Below, piece by piece: positions 12,101-14,535 of a stretch of DNA of 15,708 bases (within the stretch, counting starts at the first letter, position 1; each line of letters opens with the position of its first letter). This DNA is from Elusimicrobia bacterium RIFOXYB2_FULL_48_7. Its GTDB lineage: Bacteria > Elusimicrobiota > Endomicrobiia > CG1-02-37-114 > XYA2-FULL-39-19. The notes under the pieces are model-generated. The model made no database searches, was not told the DNA's origin, and worked only from the letters and a program-made list of their open reading frames with translations. Both the position numbers and the translations under genes were made by a program. The DNA is taken from assembly GCA_001800495.1 (NCBI GenBank), contig MGVM01000040.1, positions 1 to 15,708 of the forward strand, read 5' to 3'.

Positions 12101-13186
12101 ATCAAGTTTATCTTGTTCATTAGTTGCCCCAACAGCAATAACATGTGGGTCACATGCTGGATAAATAACCGGACCACGAACATCATAAGACTCATGAATA
12201 TTCCATGGAGGGGATGGGATAGTTAAATCTATTGTGCCTTTCATGCTACCATTTCCAGCAGAGGCAACCAATACACATCCTTTCTTATACGCATATTCTA
12301 TTGCATCCTTAACGGTTGGGTTGCCCGGAAACATATTTATACCTTTGTACCCAAAAAACAATTCCGTTACCTGTCTTGGGAACAATCCATTAGCCCCCTC
12401 CAAACCGCCAATACTCATATTTATTACATCTGCTCCATTGTCTGCTGCCCAAATAATTCCTTTTGCTAAAGCTGGACTAGTCAAAACATAGTATTGAGTA
12501 AACATATCTAAACCAAGATTTATCGTATTAGGGAATAACTGAACAGGCATAATTTTCACTCCCTGATTATTCTCGTCACCACCTGCTATTCCAGCAATAC
12601 CTACGTAGTTACCATTACTGTCTTTATTATTCCGTTTTGCACCTATAATTCCGGCCGTGCATGTTCCGTGGTATGCATAATCCATTTCTGGTAGCACTGA
12701 TTCGTTTTTAAATATTTGTTTGTAGTCTATAACTAAATCAGCAAGGAATCCTAATGTATTAGCAGTAATTAATATATTTAGCGCTTCAGATTGATGACCT
12801 GTCATAGATAAATAATATGCCACTCTATTTAGTCCTACTTGTAACGAAACAGCCGTTTCACCATAAACATTGACGTTTTTATAATCAGCTGCAGTCATTC
12901 CTGTTTCACCAGTAGCCACATGATATCCTGTAATAAATACGTCCTTTAAGTCTTCGTGTTTTCTGTCAAATGATTGCCAATCTATTACGGCTACATTTAT
13001 ATTAGCATTACCTGTTTCAATATCCCATGCTTGTGGCATATTTATAACGTTCAAATTCCATTGCTCTAATCCTTGATTATTAGAATTTATACTATAATAA
13101 GGATCCTTTGGGGTATCTGCATATGTTTCTGGCTTATAACACAAGAATGCCATAATAAATATAATAATATAATATTTTATTTTCAT
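1..13186 (-). CDS. Giant secreted subtilisin-like (S8) protease with FN3, concanavalin-like, beta-helix and FG-GAP domains (3' end outside window)
   Basis: The frame is open from the ATG at 13186 to the left edge, at least 4,395 residues, with no stop seen when read through; the frame was spot-checked at 12670, 11947, 11245, 7171, 4459 and 2200. The start follows an AGGGGGT ribosome-binding site and begins a signal peptide. The head is a peptidase S8 domain with the full triad; the rest is an extracellular stalk of Ig/FN3, jellyroll, parallel beta-helix and FG-GAP modules, annotated separately below. Known families of this kind are secreted or surface proteins that cleave proteins and bind ligands or polysaccharide. 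The last visible residues start a FlgD-like Ig domain, so the C-terminus is probably close but lies beyond the window; its anchoring or sorting signal cannot be seen. It is last in a minus-strand cluster of exported-protein genes, 51 nt after a LolA-like gene. Codon use changes along the gene: AT-ending (AGA, ATA, TTA) in the protease, more GC-ending (GGC, AAC, CTG) in the stalk. Specific substrate unknown. Confidence 0.95.
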   Translation of the reverse strand, partial: MKIKYYIIIFIMAFLCYKPETYADTPKDPYYSINSNNQGLEQWNLNVINMPQAWDIETGNANINVAVIDWQSFDRKHEDLKDVFITGYHVATGETGMTAADYKNVNVYGETAVSLQVGLNRVAYYLSMTGHQSEALNILITANTLGFLADLVIDYKQIFKNESVLPEMDYAYHGTCTAGIIGAKRNNKDSNGNYVGIAGIAGGDENNQGVKIMPVQLFPNTINLGLDMFTQYYVLTSPALAKGIIWAADNGADVINMSIGGLEGANGLFPRQVTELFFGYKGINMFPGNPTVKDAIEYAYKKGCVLVASAGNGSMKGTIDLTIPSPPWNIHESYDVRGPVIYPACDPHVIAVGATNEQDKLDSQSSYGPEVAVVAPGTPILTTDVMGLQSGDNREKHNLGDTAGNYNKAFGLTSAAAPHIAGVAALIRSIIPKAHPEIVRYIIKASADKNLGETYDPGKHGAGRLNAYKALKLAKSYEWTCFEKDVSFNYDSSIWIGNNEKWFTTTFTNPDPAYTPVSWTSYETEKGSLILDRSESLVGNTLNISAYLGSYYFKQTDTTLYVNTPGRYRRKFYIICSKPKRSVVGSINYANFHVGDVIKITPAAYPGNPGPHTLRFGTEFGDTVYWDGQFLDLGSYPLNDFSFSVYRNINGDGILSEDEKIYTGTSKLYSDYVKAEIPDFYYDQTENKFVVNASDRQDEGSFCTGLRYSITASNLWTGETTVISPWGFKTGGIKKYNKPAFAIGVYNITIIAEDIACNGQVTRTIQLDMSNLDAISPTVPALTIPADDSIVNNPKPSFTWGSANDTGGTGVATYDLEISNDNTFTEKVNAIVTGFSDWDTTDAKWHPGTDVADFSAGFSAENDELYLTPAQSGGSGMENNRYKSFLYYPEAPKDVVITSKVTMRTIGDNQWSLTGIFAHGVGKDDFHKWGLGFRFLKESNKYKLTLFEEGLDDWIRDQKEFYVEQDQAYWLKMKVVGNQVWGKAWKADGIEKEPVWMLKGNFTQNINDNAIGVFTHNYVASFNDIKVEPVNLLFNCDFTSINDTSKWTSADISKGWYWGSDGAGGGIYYVNDDKGVPQYSSTGDKSWGDYSASVRIQPRMVDKWCSALRVRIQDPNNSISINSTNDGIRLYKTVNGIDYDYTFIPKTIHQNEWHTLRVDCIKDKVLFYYNNEFLYVGNSPWQTGYIALATWPRSPIQMFFDDVKVEKLNSSTEYIPSTNLSDGTYYWHVRAVDYAGNLSPWSGYRTLTINTQPPSAAPTLSKPLYDQVCTELPDLEWNTVSGASKYQVDVSDIARLESFYSETLNDNFNDGRYDDVWSKPGVTPASPATWEAADGELSLTKLGTTDGNSSGMRYLNYVYHDSYLQQDVIMTAKVTVNGFTQNHTPWSCSGIFARGTGTDYKKWALCFRGNDTLALLDEWGPDENDWKATTPFDVEVGVPYYFKLKVTGNDAWGKVWKVGDSEPADWLIYGSFPSGDDVLNKAVGFFSHDDRVSFDDVRVLDGISPEPMISEIVTDTQYTMPAKPDDRYFWRVRAIDSAGNPGPWTQESIFDLSIHPPEYKALSAGPNEYITDETPTIDASAQSNIAGLNTSSGRYDYTTDSGETWTSVLGDDFNGDVATKYWNFVTVGVNCEYSINSGKLTLIGGGKLWASDDNYTAISTQSYGNNIEAVAKVVNMDTSDSYNKAGIMIRNESSLHSAGYCYIGVSPAYGWTFQYDLDNNGTLDHKEPSGGTSTFPCYVKLIKEGTKFGGYYSIDGSSWTQIGSTITLTSAQSSQVLGMAIGNENSNTEFGATFDYFTVNTDLGHIPTCTGANGTQNVETITAHDVPFNNISSPPYDQNRIRFYVTDMYGRTAISPDTVVKITSSDSTPPEAIDDLRVYNNTDGLGSVNLSWSAPGDDGNTGVLTGKYKIQYSTYSANMPWSPATANLVIPISNVAPGSKQQAVITGLNQLGNYYFKVWSSDELNNLSDASNLAAIYLKPITEFVCTIKETGGDYNNLSAWNAANKCDLVHSTGTRVFAHGGLTGTINDNTTVTGQTSSATGIATHVTATQALIKNISGVFQSGETVSCSAGNFTLSDDGSGAAAVAKIDGNWDVADTTATITGWQTSPVNYIKIYTTPAARHPGKWDLTKYRISAEKNYSTVFAIAAPHVYVDGLQIENTAGNPSANREMFREFYTTAPASGEFEGQTFYREISNNYIRYAGSTTANRVTGMEFNTGHATGTYIAWNNIIEGCGTGIQASYGTSGSTFCIYNNTIILKEQWCYGVHFQTAWSYTQKFMFLYLRNNLIQGSTNCYHLGSENGLFKHTQNNISSDNTTPDYDFMNKTVSFVNAGANEYFLTNTDTFAKDAGVSLLNDAWRVFDTDIQGETRPAGGGWDIGADEMTDFTAPSAIANLNVVTGDKTGEIILSWFAPGDDGMTGNLDNGQFRIEYSTSSQIQWNMQSAQVTISTNCAPETSQTCRITGLQDQTTYYFRVWSADDVKNYSEASPVSNWCLGPREFICTIKENSGTGVDYTGLNAWNVANKCDLAHSTGTRVFTFNNQTGLISDGSTVWGAVSGSTGTAVHVTSSQILVKNIKEGLNGGFISGEQVYKTQNSSYVVISDGGSPAIAVAKIDGTWNQAEVVIGYPYNLNLTGWDTSPSNYIRIYTTAAARHSGKWDITKYRLVNSSNQYNGAIYVAQNHVRIDGLQLENSMSSTWNGIGIRLAGKASDPTLADIELSNNYVRYTGTDTPITVNSDCAVYPLTTSTGTVKIWNNIMTGFGNAVSQAWAGVGPNTYIIYNNTFINCDRVPDGAAVFFSVQQGNPTKLYLKNNLIQGTTKCFYSYYLDTNNFYHSNNITNDNTSPDSGYRDKTVNFVDSANGDYHLATGYTVAKDTGTDLSNDPVLAFSTDIDGDARTSGSAWDIGADEMVNNVAPSAVADLSASSALELAGKANLSWTTSGDDNSTGEIINGKYRISYSTYSAYNFQIQNYNLEITTTVNPGLSVKYAVTGLTQETTYYFHLWSGDGALNWSGISNQTSSYAPDLTAPANITTLQAVSYYDSNKITLSWISPGDDAWTNNLTGGTWRIDYSTYSSYTFQTQTYKHEQAVACAPLSEISYSITGLAGETTYYFKIWALDESSNYSEMSNLATTYLPAAIAPSAITDLQATSTGLENGQALLSWTSSGNDGLTGNISTGSWRVDYSTYSEYSFQVQTFKLDLPANCAPLTLTSHLLQGLNYGVTYYFRIWSSDDYSNYSGISNSATACPETDTTAPAQIAVISAQTDTQIRLTWTTPGDDGTIGTIQSGTWNIEYSTAVDFNTYETKTIPANVYPGTEYSYILTGLPLGEVYYLKVRTADEAQNWSGWSDTVSASAGSFYLAWQSSETLSTQSITWCDYDNDGYQDFVTGNYQEPIKVFRNNQDGTFTNIWSSSSTDNTTSIVWGDYNNDGKPDILAGNYGQPLKIYRNNGDTTFTYAWVTTESWNTQSVAFSDCDNDGKTDIVSGNYQQPVVLYRNNGDGTFGIAWQSAESGYTTSIALGDYDNDGYLDLVAGNSSENNKIYKNNKDGSFSDESISIPNAEYTTCVSWSDYNHDGKLDLFVGNYSGPDKIYRNDGNDVFTAVWTSSETAYTNNVSWGDYDNDGDLDILLSDYSNQNYIYKNNSDSTFTKILSGTQSTSRAAIWGDYDNDGDLDQLIGNSFGQPVQINKSIQAEYGNQNTAPVVSGSGYNSQYNTETGVLELTCANGSDTQTPQNGLNYEFRCATETITDNLSSWILSPLTGSSMHGFISASQPGLILDPPIENATYYWQVRVVDSGFKRSDWSGTQSIFVPGVAPSETDLSVVSRSSSAISLAWAAPGDDGQAGLLGAGSKFEINYSSYVSMEPYTQILISTVSVPGTINVYSINSLPQGAEWYLKLRTIDDKQTHSDWSSAISTKTYNCVSLASGIESAVVFYDTCELEAQTTAPYLIIESTYSTLGAVAVSSAQVDNLDIISSMYNVLPAGAAFNSVSEMTVKYDPARIPFNIDENNIDIYRFNSESGWQSMVSSIISRDPANNTLKISVNSAGLYAVISAKDLTAPSAVTTLSASIGLKEGEINLSWSSPGDDGLTGQIVAGKFRVDYSTYSEYSFQIDNYKLEQTTSCAPYSSNTLTITGLSYATTHYFAVWSYDEVGNASGISNIAESESQIEDLIAPDVPSLSSPAVHVCVFNQTPQFSWQAVTDLSVPVQYGLQISSSTDFTTLTLSTSGLFTANFIPPEDLASGVYYWQVRAKDSKNNTSDWSSYMNLEISTKGIVLVYPGNNDTVNSQMPEFRWENITSFDGVTYVIQINPGIWQTGLTTNSYKPAQVLNGGSYEWQVWAKDSMGYYAPYSGFATVTIDSIAVSIPINYAYAENLDISPNNDGVLDTSRINVNVAG
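110..684 (-). other. Two Ig/FN3-type domains
   Basis: First (about 395 to 684): APDVPSLSSPAVHV, PQFSWQAVTDLS, YGLQISSSTDF, VYYWQVRAKDSKNNTSDW. Second (about 110 to 394): IVLVYPGNNDTVNSQMPEF, YVIQINPG, SYEWQVWAKDSMGYYAPYS. Both have the strand pattern of the interrupted domains near 8500 to 10865 but no inserted jellyroll, giving an internal reference for the uninterrupted fold. Confidence 0.7.
685..1024 (-). other. FN3 domain 8
   Basis: APSAVTTLSASIGLKEGE, LSWSSPGDDGLTG, FRVDYSTYSEYSFQIDNYK, closing HYFAVWSYDEVGNASGISN. Closely related to FN3 domains 3 to 5 although separated from them by the propeller. Confidence 0.8.
1025..1429 (-). other. Beta-sandwich spacer domain
   Basis: About 135 residues. 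The second half reads VSEMTVKYDPARIPFNIDE, then NIDIYRFN, GWQSMVSS, NNTLKISVNSAGLYAVIS. This INIYRFN..GW..V....D..NNTL...V...G.YAVI pattern recurs in large surface proteins as a link domain, but I cannot name a family with certainty. Confidence 0.5.
1430..1758 (-). other. FN3 domain 7
   Basis: APSETDLSVVSRSSS, LAWAAPGDDGQAG, FEINYSSYVSMEPYTQI, closing EWYLKLRTIDDKQTHSDWSS. A more diverged member of the GDDG FN3 series. Confidence 0.75.
1765..2115 (-). other. Ig-like domain after the propeller
   Basis: TAPVVSGSGYNSQYNTETG, YEFRCATETITDN and the strand TYYWQVRVVDSGFKRSDW: the bacterial Ig/FN3-like pattern with a strand order resembling the interrupted domains upstream, but here without insertion. 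Confidence 0.6.
2125..3110 (-). repeat. Seven FG-GAP/VCBS repeats
   Basis: Seven repeats of about 48 codons, each starting with a WGDYDNDGxxDxxxGN-type calcium-loop motif and followed by KIYRNNxDGTF then WxSxE. In DNA the calcium loops lie near 3041, 2898, 2754, 2610, 2464, 2321 and 2181, spaced 140 to 146 nt. The D-x-D/N-x-D-G residues are the calcium ligands of the family (established knowledge); seven blades is the number expected for a closed beta-propeller as in integrin alpha subunits. Role: likely protein or glycan binding at the cell surface. Confidence 0.92.
3115..3429 (-). other. FN3 domain 6
   Basis: APAQIAVISAQTDTQIR, LTWTTPGDDGTIG, WNIEYSTAVDFNTYETKTI, closing VYYLKVRTADEAQNWSGWSD. 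Followed directly by the FG-GAP repeats. Confidence 0.8.
3430..3774 (-). other. FN3 domain 5
   Basis: APSAITDLQATSTGLENGQ, LSWTSSGNDGLTG, WRVDYSTYSEYSFQVQTF, closing YYFRIWSSDDYSNYSGISN. The DYSTYSEYSF strand is identical in protein to that of FN3 domain 8 near 870. Confidence 0.8.
3775..4111 (-). other. FN3 domain 4
   Basis: APANITTLQAVSYYDSNKI, LSWISPGDDAWTNN, WRIDYSTYSSYTFQTQTY, closing YYFKIWALDESSNYSEMSN. Part of a run of four consecutive FN3 domains with the same signature. Confidence 0.8.
4112..4450 (-). other. FN3 domain 3
   Basis: APSAVADLSASSA, LSWTTSGDDNSTG, YRISYSTYSAYNFQIQNY, closing YYFHLWSGDGALNWSGISN. GDDN here replaces the usual GDDG. Confidence 0.8.
4457..5700 (-). other. 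Right-handed parallel beta-helix domain 2
   Basis: About 414 residues, paralogue of domain 1 from REFICTIKE to WDIGADEM. Shares the hairpin module (GSTGTAVHVTSSQILVKNI), the TTAAARHSGKWDITKYR motif and the rungs LSNNYVRYTG, IWNNIMTG, IYNNTFIN, LKNNLIQGT. Loop lengths differ slightly between copies; the closing ATGYTVAKDTGTDL and TDIDGDAR motifs are shared. Confidence 0.8.
5705..6037 (-). other. FN3 domain 2
   Basis: Opening APSAIANLNVVTG, LSWFAPGDDGMTG, FRIEYSTSSQIQW, closing YYFRVWSADDVKNYSEAS. Equivalent of FN3 domain 1 in the duplicated unit. Confidence 0.8.
6038..7240 (-). other. Right-handed parallel beta-helix domain 1
   Basis: About 400 residues. Opens EFVCTIKETGGDYNNLSAW, as in domains that read a starting position along a table-like beta-helix, then a small GQTSSATGIATHV hairpin module, then helix rungs with the Asn-rich turns expected (ISNNYIRYAG, IAWNNIIEGC, IYNNTIIL, LRNNLIQGS) and the ending DTDIQGETR then GWDIGADE. 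The DIGADE end is characteristic of choice-of-anchor beta-helix surface proteins. Such helices commonly bind or cleave polysaccharides; no catalytic residues can be assigned. Confidence 0.8.
7252..7596 (-). other. FN3 domain 1
   Basis: About 115 residues: PPEAIDDLRV opening, LSWSAPGDDGNTG, the YKIQYSTYS strand, and NYYFKVWSSDELNNLSDASN closing. This GDDG/YSTYS form of FN3 recurs eight times in the protein and has a longer middle loop (ending NVAPGS or NCAP) than animal FN3. Confidence 0.8.
7586..8520 (-). other. Third interrupted Ig-like domain with DUF1349-like jellyroll 4
   Basis: Host first half YDYTTDSGETWTSVLG ends near 8365; a jellyroll of about 190 residues (about 7785 to 8363) follows; the host resumes with the strand NRIRFYVTDMYGRT before 7590. 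The jellyroll has the DUF1349/YesU-type signature: SYNKAGIMIRNESS, then CYVKLIKEGTKFGGYYSIDG followed by SWTQIG, and a closing FDYFTV strand. This family is a concanavalin A-like beta-sandwich often attached to secreted carbohydrate-active proteins. Confidence 0.65.
8500..9480 (-). other. Second Ig/FN3-type domain interrupted by jellyroll 3
   Basis: Host first half APTLSKPLYDQ, LEWNTVSGASKYQVDVSD (about 9310 to 9415), insertion at about 8680 to 9276, host second half TDTQYTMPAKPDDRYFWRV with AIDSAGNPGPW (about 8540 to 8650). The insertion point, right after the VDVS strand and before the YFWRVRA strand, is equivalent to that of the preceding interrupted domain. Confidence 0.6.
8680..9276 (-). 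other. Concanavalin-like jellyroll 3
   Basis: About 199 residues from NDNFNDGRYDDVW to SFDDVRVLDG. Strands VIMTAKVTV, GIFARGTGTDYKKWALCF, YYFKLKVTGNDAWGKVWKV and AVGFFSHDDRVSFDDV align by eye with jellyroll 1 over their whole length, so the two are duplicates that diverged. Typical role of this fold on surface proteins is glycan or protein binding; ligand unknown. Confidence 0.65.
9566..10094 (-). other. Concanavalin-like jellyroll 2
   Basis: About 176 residues from LLFNCDFTSINDTSKW to FFDDVKVEKL. Strands WGDYSASVRIQPRM, WHTLRVDCIKDKVLFYYNN and the terminal F-DDVKV strand match the LamG/DUF1080 jellyroll pattern (YxLxVxxxGxxIxxYxxG, then VxFDDVxV). It follows jellyroll 1 with no linker, so the two sit in tandem within the same host Ig domain. 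Confidence 0.65.
10095..10689 (-). other. Concanavalin-like jellyroll 1
   Basis: About 198 residues beginning DWDTTDAKW and ending FNDIKVEPV. Visible signature: alternating strands VVITSKVTMRT, GIFAHGVG, KWGLGFRF, YWLKMKVVGNQVWGKAW and the closing FND-KV strand, all typical of LamG/DUF1080-like jellyrolls that wrap sugars or proteins. It is clearly a paralogue of jellyroll 3 in the same protein (shared GIFA-G-G-D, KW, WGK-WK, F-DV motifs). Ligand unknown. Confidence 0.65.
10870..11761 (-). other. Unrecognised beta-rich region after the protease
   Basis: Residues about 476 to 772. The composition (many Y, T, S, N, G, alternating hydrophobics) suggests beta-sandwich domains, with the last part (VYNITIIAEDIACN) reading like an Ig-type strand. 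It contains an acidic loop NINGDGILSEDE at 11210 to 11245 (residues 648 to 659) that matches the calcium-binding pattern of dockerin/EF-hand loops. No family is recognised. Might include a P/homo B-like domain, which often follows S8 domains, but this is only a possibility. Confidence 0.5.
11210..11245 (-). other. EF-hand/dockerin-like calcium-binding loop
   Basis: Residues 648 to 659 read NINGDGILSEDE, with oxygen ligands at positions 1, 3, 5 and a Glu at position 12, plus the Gly at position 6, as in a canonical EF-hand loop. Only one copy is seen, so it is not a full dockerin, which needs two. Probably a structural calcium site in the beta-rich region. Confidence 0.5.
11762..13108 (-). other. 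Peptidase S8 (subtilase) catalytic domain
   Basis: Residues about 27 to 475. The opening (DPYYS, QWNL, AWDI) is the usual subtilase entry. Catalytic Asp69 lies in VAVIDWQSF, His173 in HGTCTAGIIGA, oxyanion Asn312 in VLVASAGNG, and the nucleophile Ser414 in LTSAAAPHIAGVAALI. The helper segment GADVINMSIGG (from residue 251) is also canonical. All triad residues are present, so activity is likely. Two oddities: the usual GTSMA around the serine reads LTSAA, and the Asp-to-His spacing is about 104 residues because of a helical insertion. No separate I9 propeptide is visible: only a few residues separate the signal peptide from the catalytic fold. Confidence 0.95.
12692..12892 (-). other. Helical insertion between catalytic Asp and His
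   Basis: Residues about 99 to 165, between Asp69 and His173 where most subtilases have a short stretch. The segment is rich in Leu, Ala and Ile with helix-like spacing (VSLQVGLNRVAYYLSM, then EALNILITANTLGFLADLV) and looks like a helical hairpin, perhaps one TPR-like pair. I do not recognise it as a named domain. It would sit next to the active site and could affect substrate access. Confidence 0.55.
13118..13186 (-). other. Signal peptide of the giant protease
   Basis: Residues 1 to 23: a short charged start (MKIK), a hydrophobic core YYIIIFIMAFLCY, then a polar stretch ending TYA before DTP, a good signal peptidase I site after Ala23. Cys16 is preceded by F-L rather than a small residue, so it is not a convincing lipobox. 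Predicts Sec export to the periplasm. Confidence 0.85.
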
Positions 13187-13191
13187 CTCTT

Positions 13192-13198
13192 ACCCCCT
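13192..13198 (-). promoter_or_regulatory. Ribosome-binding site of the giant protease
   Basis: AGGGGGT on the minus strand ends 5 nt before the ATG at 13186. It fixes the start and overlaps the stop codon of a possible 9-residue upstream reading frame. Confidence 0.8.
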
Positions 13199-13226
13199 AA
13201 CATGTTATATAAATACTACCACTCAT
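13197..13226 (-). other. Possible short upstream reading frame (9 residues)
   Basis: ATG at 13226 codes MSGSIYITC and stops at TAG (13197 to 13199), whose bases overlap the ribosome-binding site of the giant gene. An AAGGA lies 8 nt before its ATG. A translated leader here would couple to, or compete for, initiation at 13186. Chance occurrence is quite possible. Confidence 0.25.
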
Positions 13227-13237
13227 TATTTGAATCC

Positions 13238-13939
13238 TTACCTTATTTTGAATTCTTCATCTAACAGTCTCTTATTTATTTCCAAGTTATGCCAATTAAG
13301 AAGTGTAATTATTTTTTCTGGTATTGCGATTTCATATTGTATTGTCGTAGGTAGGTATATATTATTTACTTTGCTTATTTTCTTTACTTCTAACAATATT
13401 TTTATATTATTATTATAAATACTATATTTTGTTATAACTCCTTTTATGTAATCTATCCAAATCTCTTCACTTTGACTCTCTTTTTCCGCTTTTTTGACGA
13501 TTTTATAGATCGTACCATTTTTTTCTGTTATTCTTGCACTATTACAAATAAACTTGTTTTCTATAGTTTCCCAAGATAAATAATAATTAAATTTAAATAG
13601 CAAATTATCTTCACTTATTTTAACCCTTTGTTTGTCTACCTTATCATAAGATTCATTTTTAATATATAAATATTCTCCATCAATAGCCATGATTGTGCTT
13701 GGTTTTTGTTTTGTTACCATTTTTAACATATTGGGTTTTTTGTAAAACAATTCTATCACTTGATTTAAAATATTCTTATTCATTAAATAATCTTTACTCA
13801 CCCTTCCTTTTAAATCTTCCAAAAGATTATTATTACTTTTTACTTTCAAAAATATTTCTTCTATTGTTAATTCTTTGGCTAAGGATGTATTGTGTAATAG
13901 TGTTATACACAAACAAATTAACATAATTATAATTTTCAT
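13238..13939 (-). CDS. LolA-like periplasmic lipoprotein-sorting-type protein
   Basis: A 233-residue protein with a signal peptide (MKIIIMLICLCITLLHNTSLA, likely cut after Ala21). The mature part has the shape of the LolA/LolB-like carrier fold (outer membrane lipoprotein-sorting protein, COG2834 type): an initial helix TIEEIFLKVKSNN, strand pairs, the FYKKPNMLKMV motif, an IDGEYLYI strand, a VKKAEKESQSEEIWIDYIKGVITKY hairpin in which the second half is a typical substrate-contact strand, and a late IYLPTTIQYEI strand. Family members carry lipids or lipoproteins across the periplasm in an unclosed barrel. Start chosen at 13939, following GGGAG (13946 to 13950). It is 19 nt downstream of the 171-residue gene and 51 nt upstream of the giant protease, suggesting joint expression. 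Strongly AT-rich. Whether it serves general LolA traffic or the neighbouring surface protein is unknown. Confidence 0.7.
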   Translation of the reverse strand: MKIIIMLICLCITLLHNTSLAKELTIEEIFLKVKSNNNLLEDLKGRVSKDYLMNKNILNQVIELFYKKPNMLKMVTKQKPSTIMAIDGEYLYIKNESYDKVDKQRVKISEDNLLFKFNYYLSWETIENKFICNSARITEKNGTIYKIVKKAEKESQSEEIWIDYIKGVITKYSIYNNNIKILLEVKKISKVNNIYLPTTIQYEIAIPEKIITLLNWHNLEINKRLLDEEFKIR

Positions 13940-13958
13940 ATTAGTCTCCCAATGCTAT

Positions 13959-14474
13959 TTATAATATTGTAATACCTAAACGTAAAAAAATACGATATCC
14001 CGGATCTTTTTGAATCCCCACATCTAATGTATAAGGAGAACTACTACTAAATTTAGACGATATCCCCCTGGTATATATTAGCCTACTAGAAGTATATTCC
14101 CCTAGAAAAAAAGCGGCTCCGCAAATAATTCTTGAATAATGACCATTCTTTATCCATTGCCCCCCCATATTTAAACAAACTTCAGTTATTTTATTTGTTT
14201 CATATCTTTCTATAGAATATTTATTAGAATCAGCCAGCGTATATTGATCTAATTCCATGCCAAATAAAGCCCCACTTTCTTCTGGATCATAATATCCAAC
14301 ACCAAATGACACTTCTGGAATACCTTCTGAATCTATGCCTGTTTCTGCTTCTTGATATCTAAAAAGTCCCAGCTTTAAATCAACGTAAGGTTTTGCATAA
14401 GTAGTATGGACAAATAAGAAAATAGTAAAAATCATAAAAACAATATTTTCAAGTCTAACACCCTTTTTTACCAT
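13959..14474 (-). CDS. Small exported protein, probable outer-membrane beta-barrel
   Basis: A 171-residue protein of no recognised family. N-terminal signal peptide: KK start, hydrophobic core NIVFMIFTIFLFVHTTYA, cleavage after TYA at about residue 27. The mature part has amphipathic beta strands with alternating aromatic and polar residues (PYVDLKLGLFRYQEA, PEVSFGVGYYD, GALFGMELDQYTL) and ends GYRIFLRLGITIL, resembling the terminal strand of short outer-membrane barrels, although the final residue is Leu rather than the usual aromatic. The ATG at 14474 follows an AGGAGA ribosome-binding site (14482 to 14487, 7 nt away). Same strand and close spacing to neighbours on both sides (61 and 19 nt). 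Very AT-rich. A function cannot be given. Confidence 0.75.
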   Translation of the reverse strand: MVKKGVRLENIVFMIFTIFLFVHTTYAKPYVDLKLGLFRYQEAETGIDSEGIPEVSFGVGYYDPEESGALFGMELDQYTLADSNKYSIERYETNKITEVCLNMGGQWIKNGHYSRIICGAAFFLGEYTSSRLIYTRGISSKFSSSSPYTLDVGIQKDPGYRIFLRLGITIL

Positions 14475-14535
14475 ATCATTATCTCCTATAATTAAGGAAC
14501 TTGATTTTTATATTCAAGGATACATTCTTCTTCGT
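14475..14535 (-). other. Intergenic gap, 61 nt
   Basis: AT-rich spacer holding the AGGAGA ribosome-binding site of the 171-residue gene. A TTGAAT at about 14509 to 14514 could act as a -35, but no good -10 follows at the usual spacing. No hairpin terminator. Confidence 0.6.

Noticed and set aside
13130..13145. Lipobox Cys16 in the signal peptide of the giant protease
   Set aside because: The residue before Cys is Leu, not Gly/Ala/Ser, and a good signal peptidase I site (TYA) follows at residue 23.
13186..13240. Terminator between the LolA-like gene and the giant gene
   Set aside because: Only a 10-base palindrome without a T-tract is present; no stable hairpin.
14490..14520. Possible promoter before the 171-residue gene (TTGAAT then an AT-rich stretch)
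   Set aside because: No -10 close to consensus at 16 to 18 nt; AT-rich sequence yields such matches by chance.
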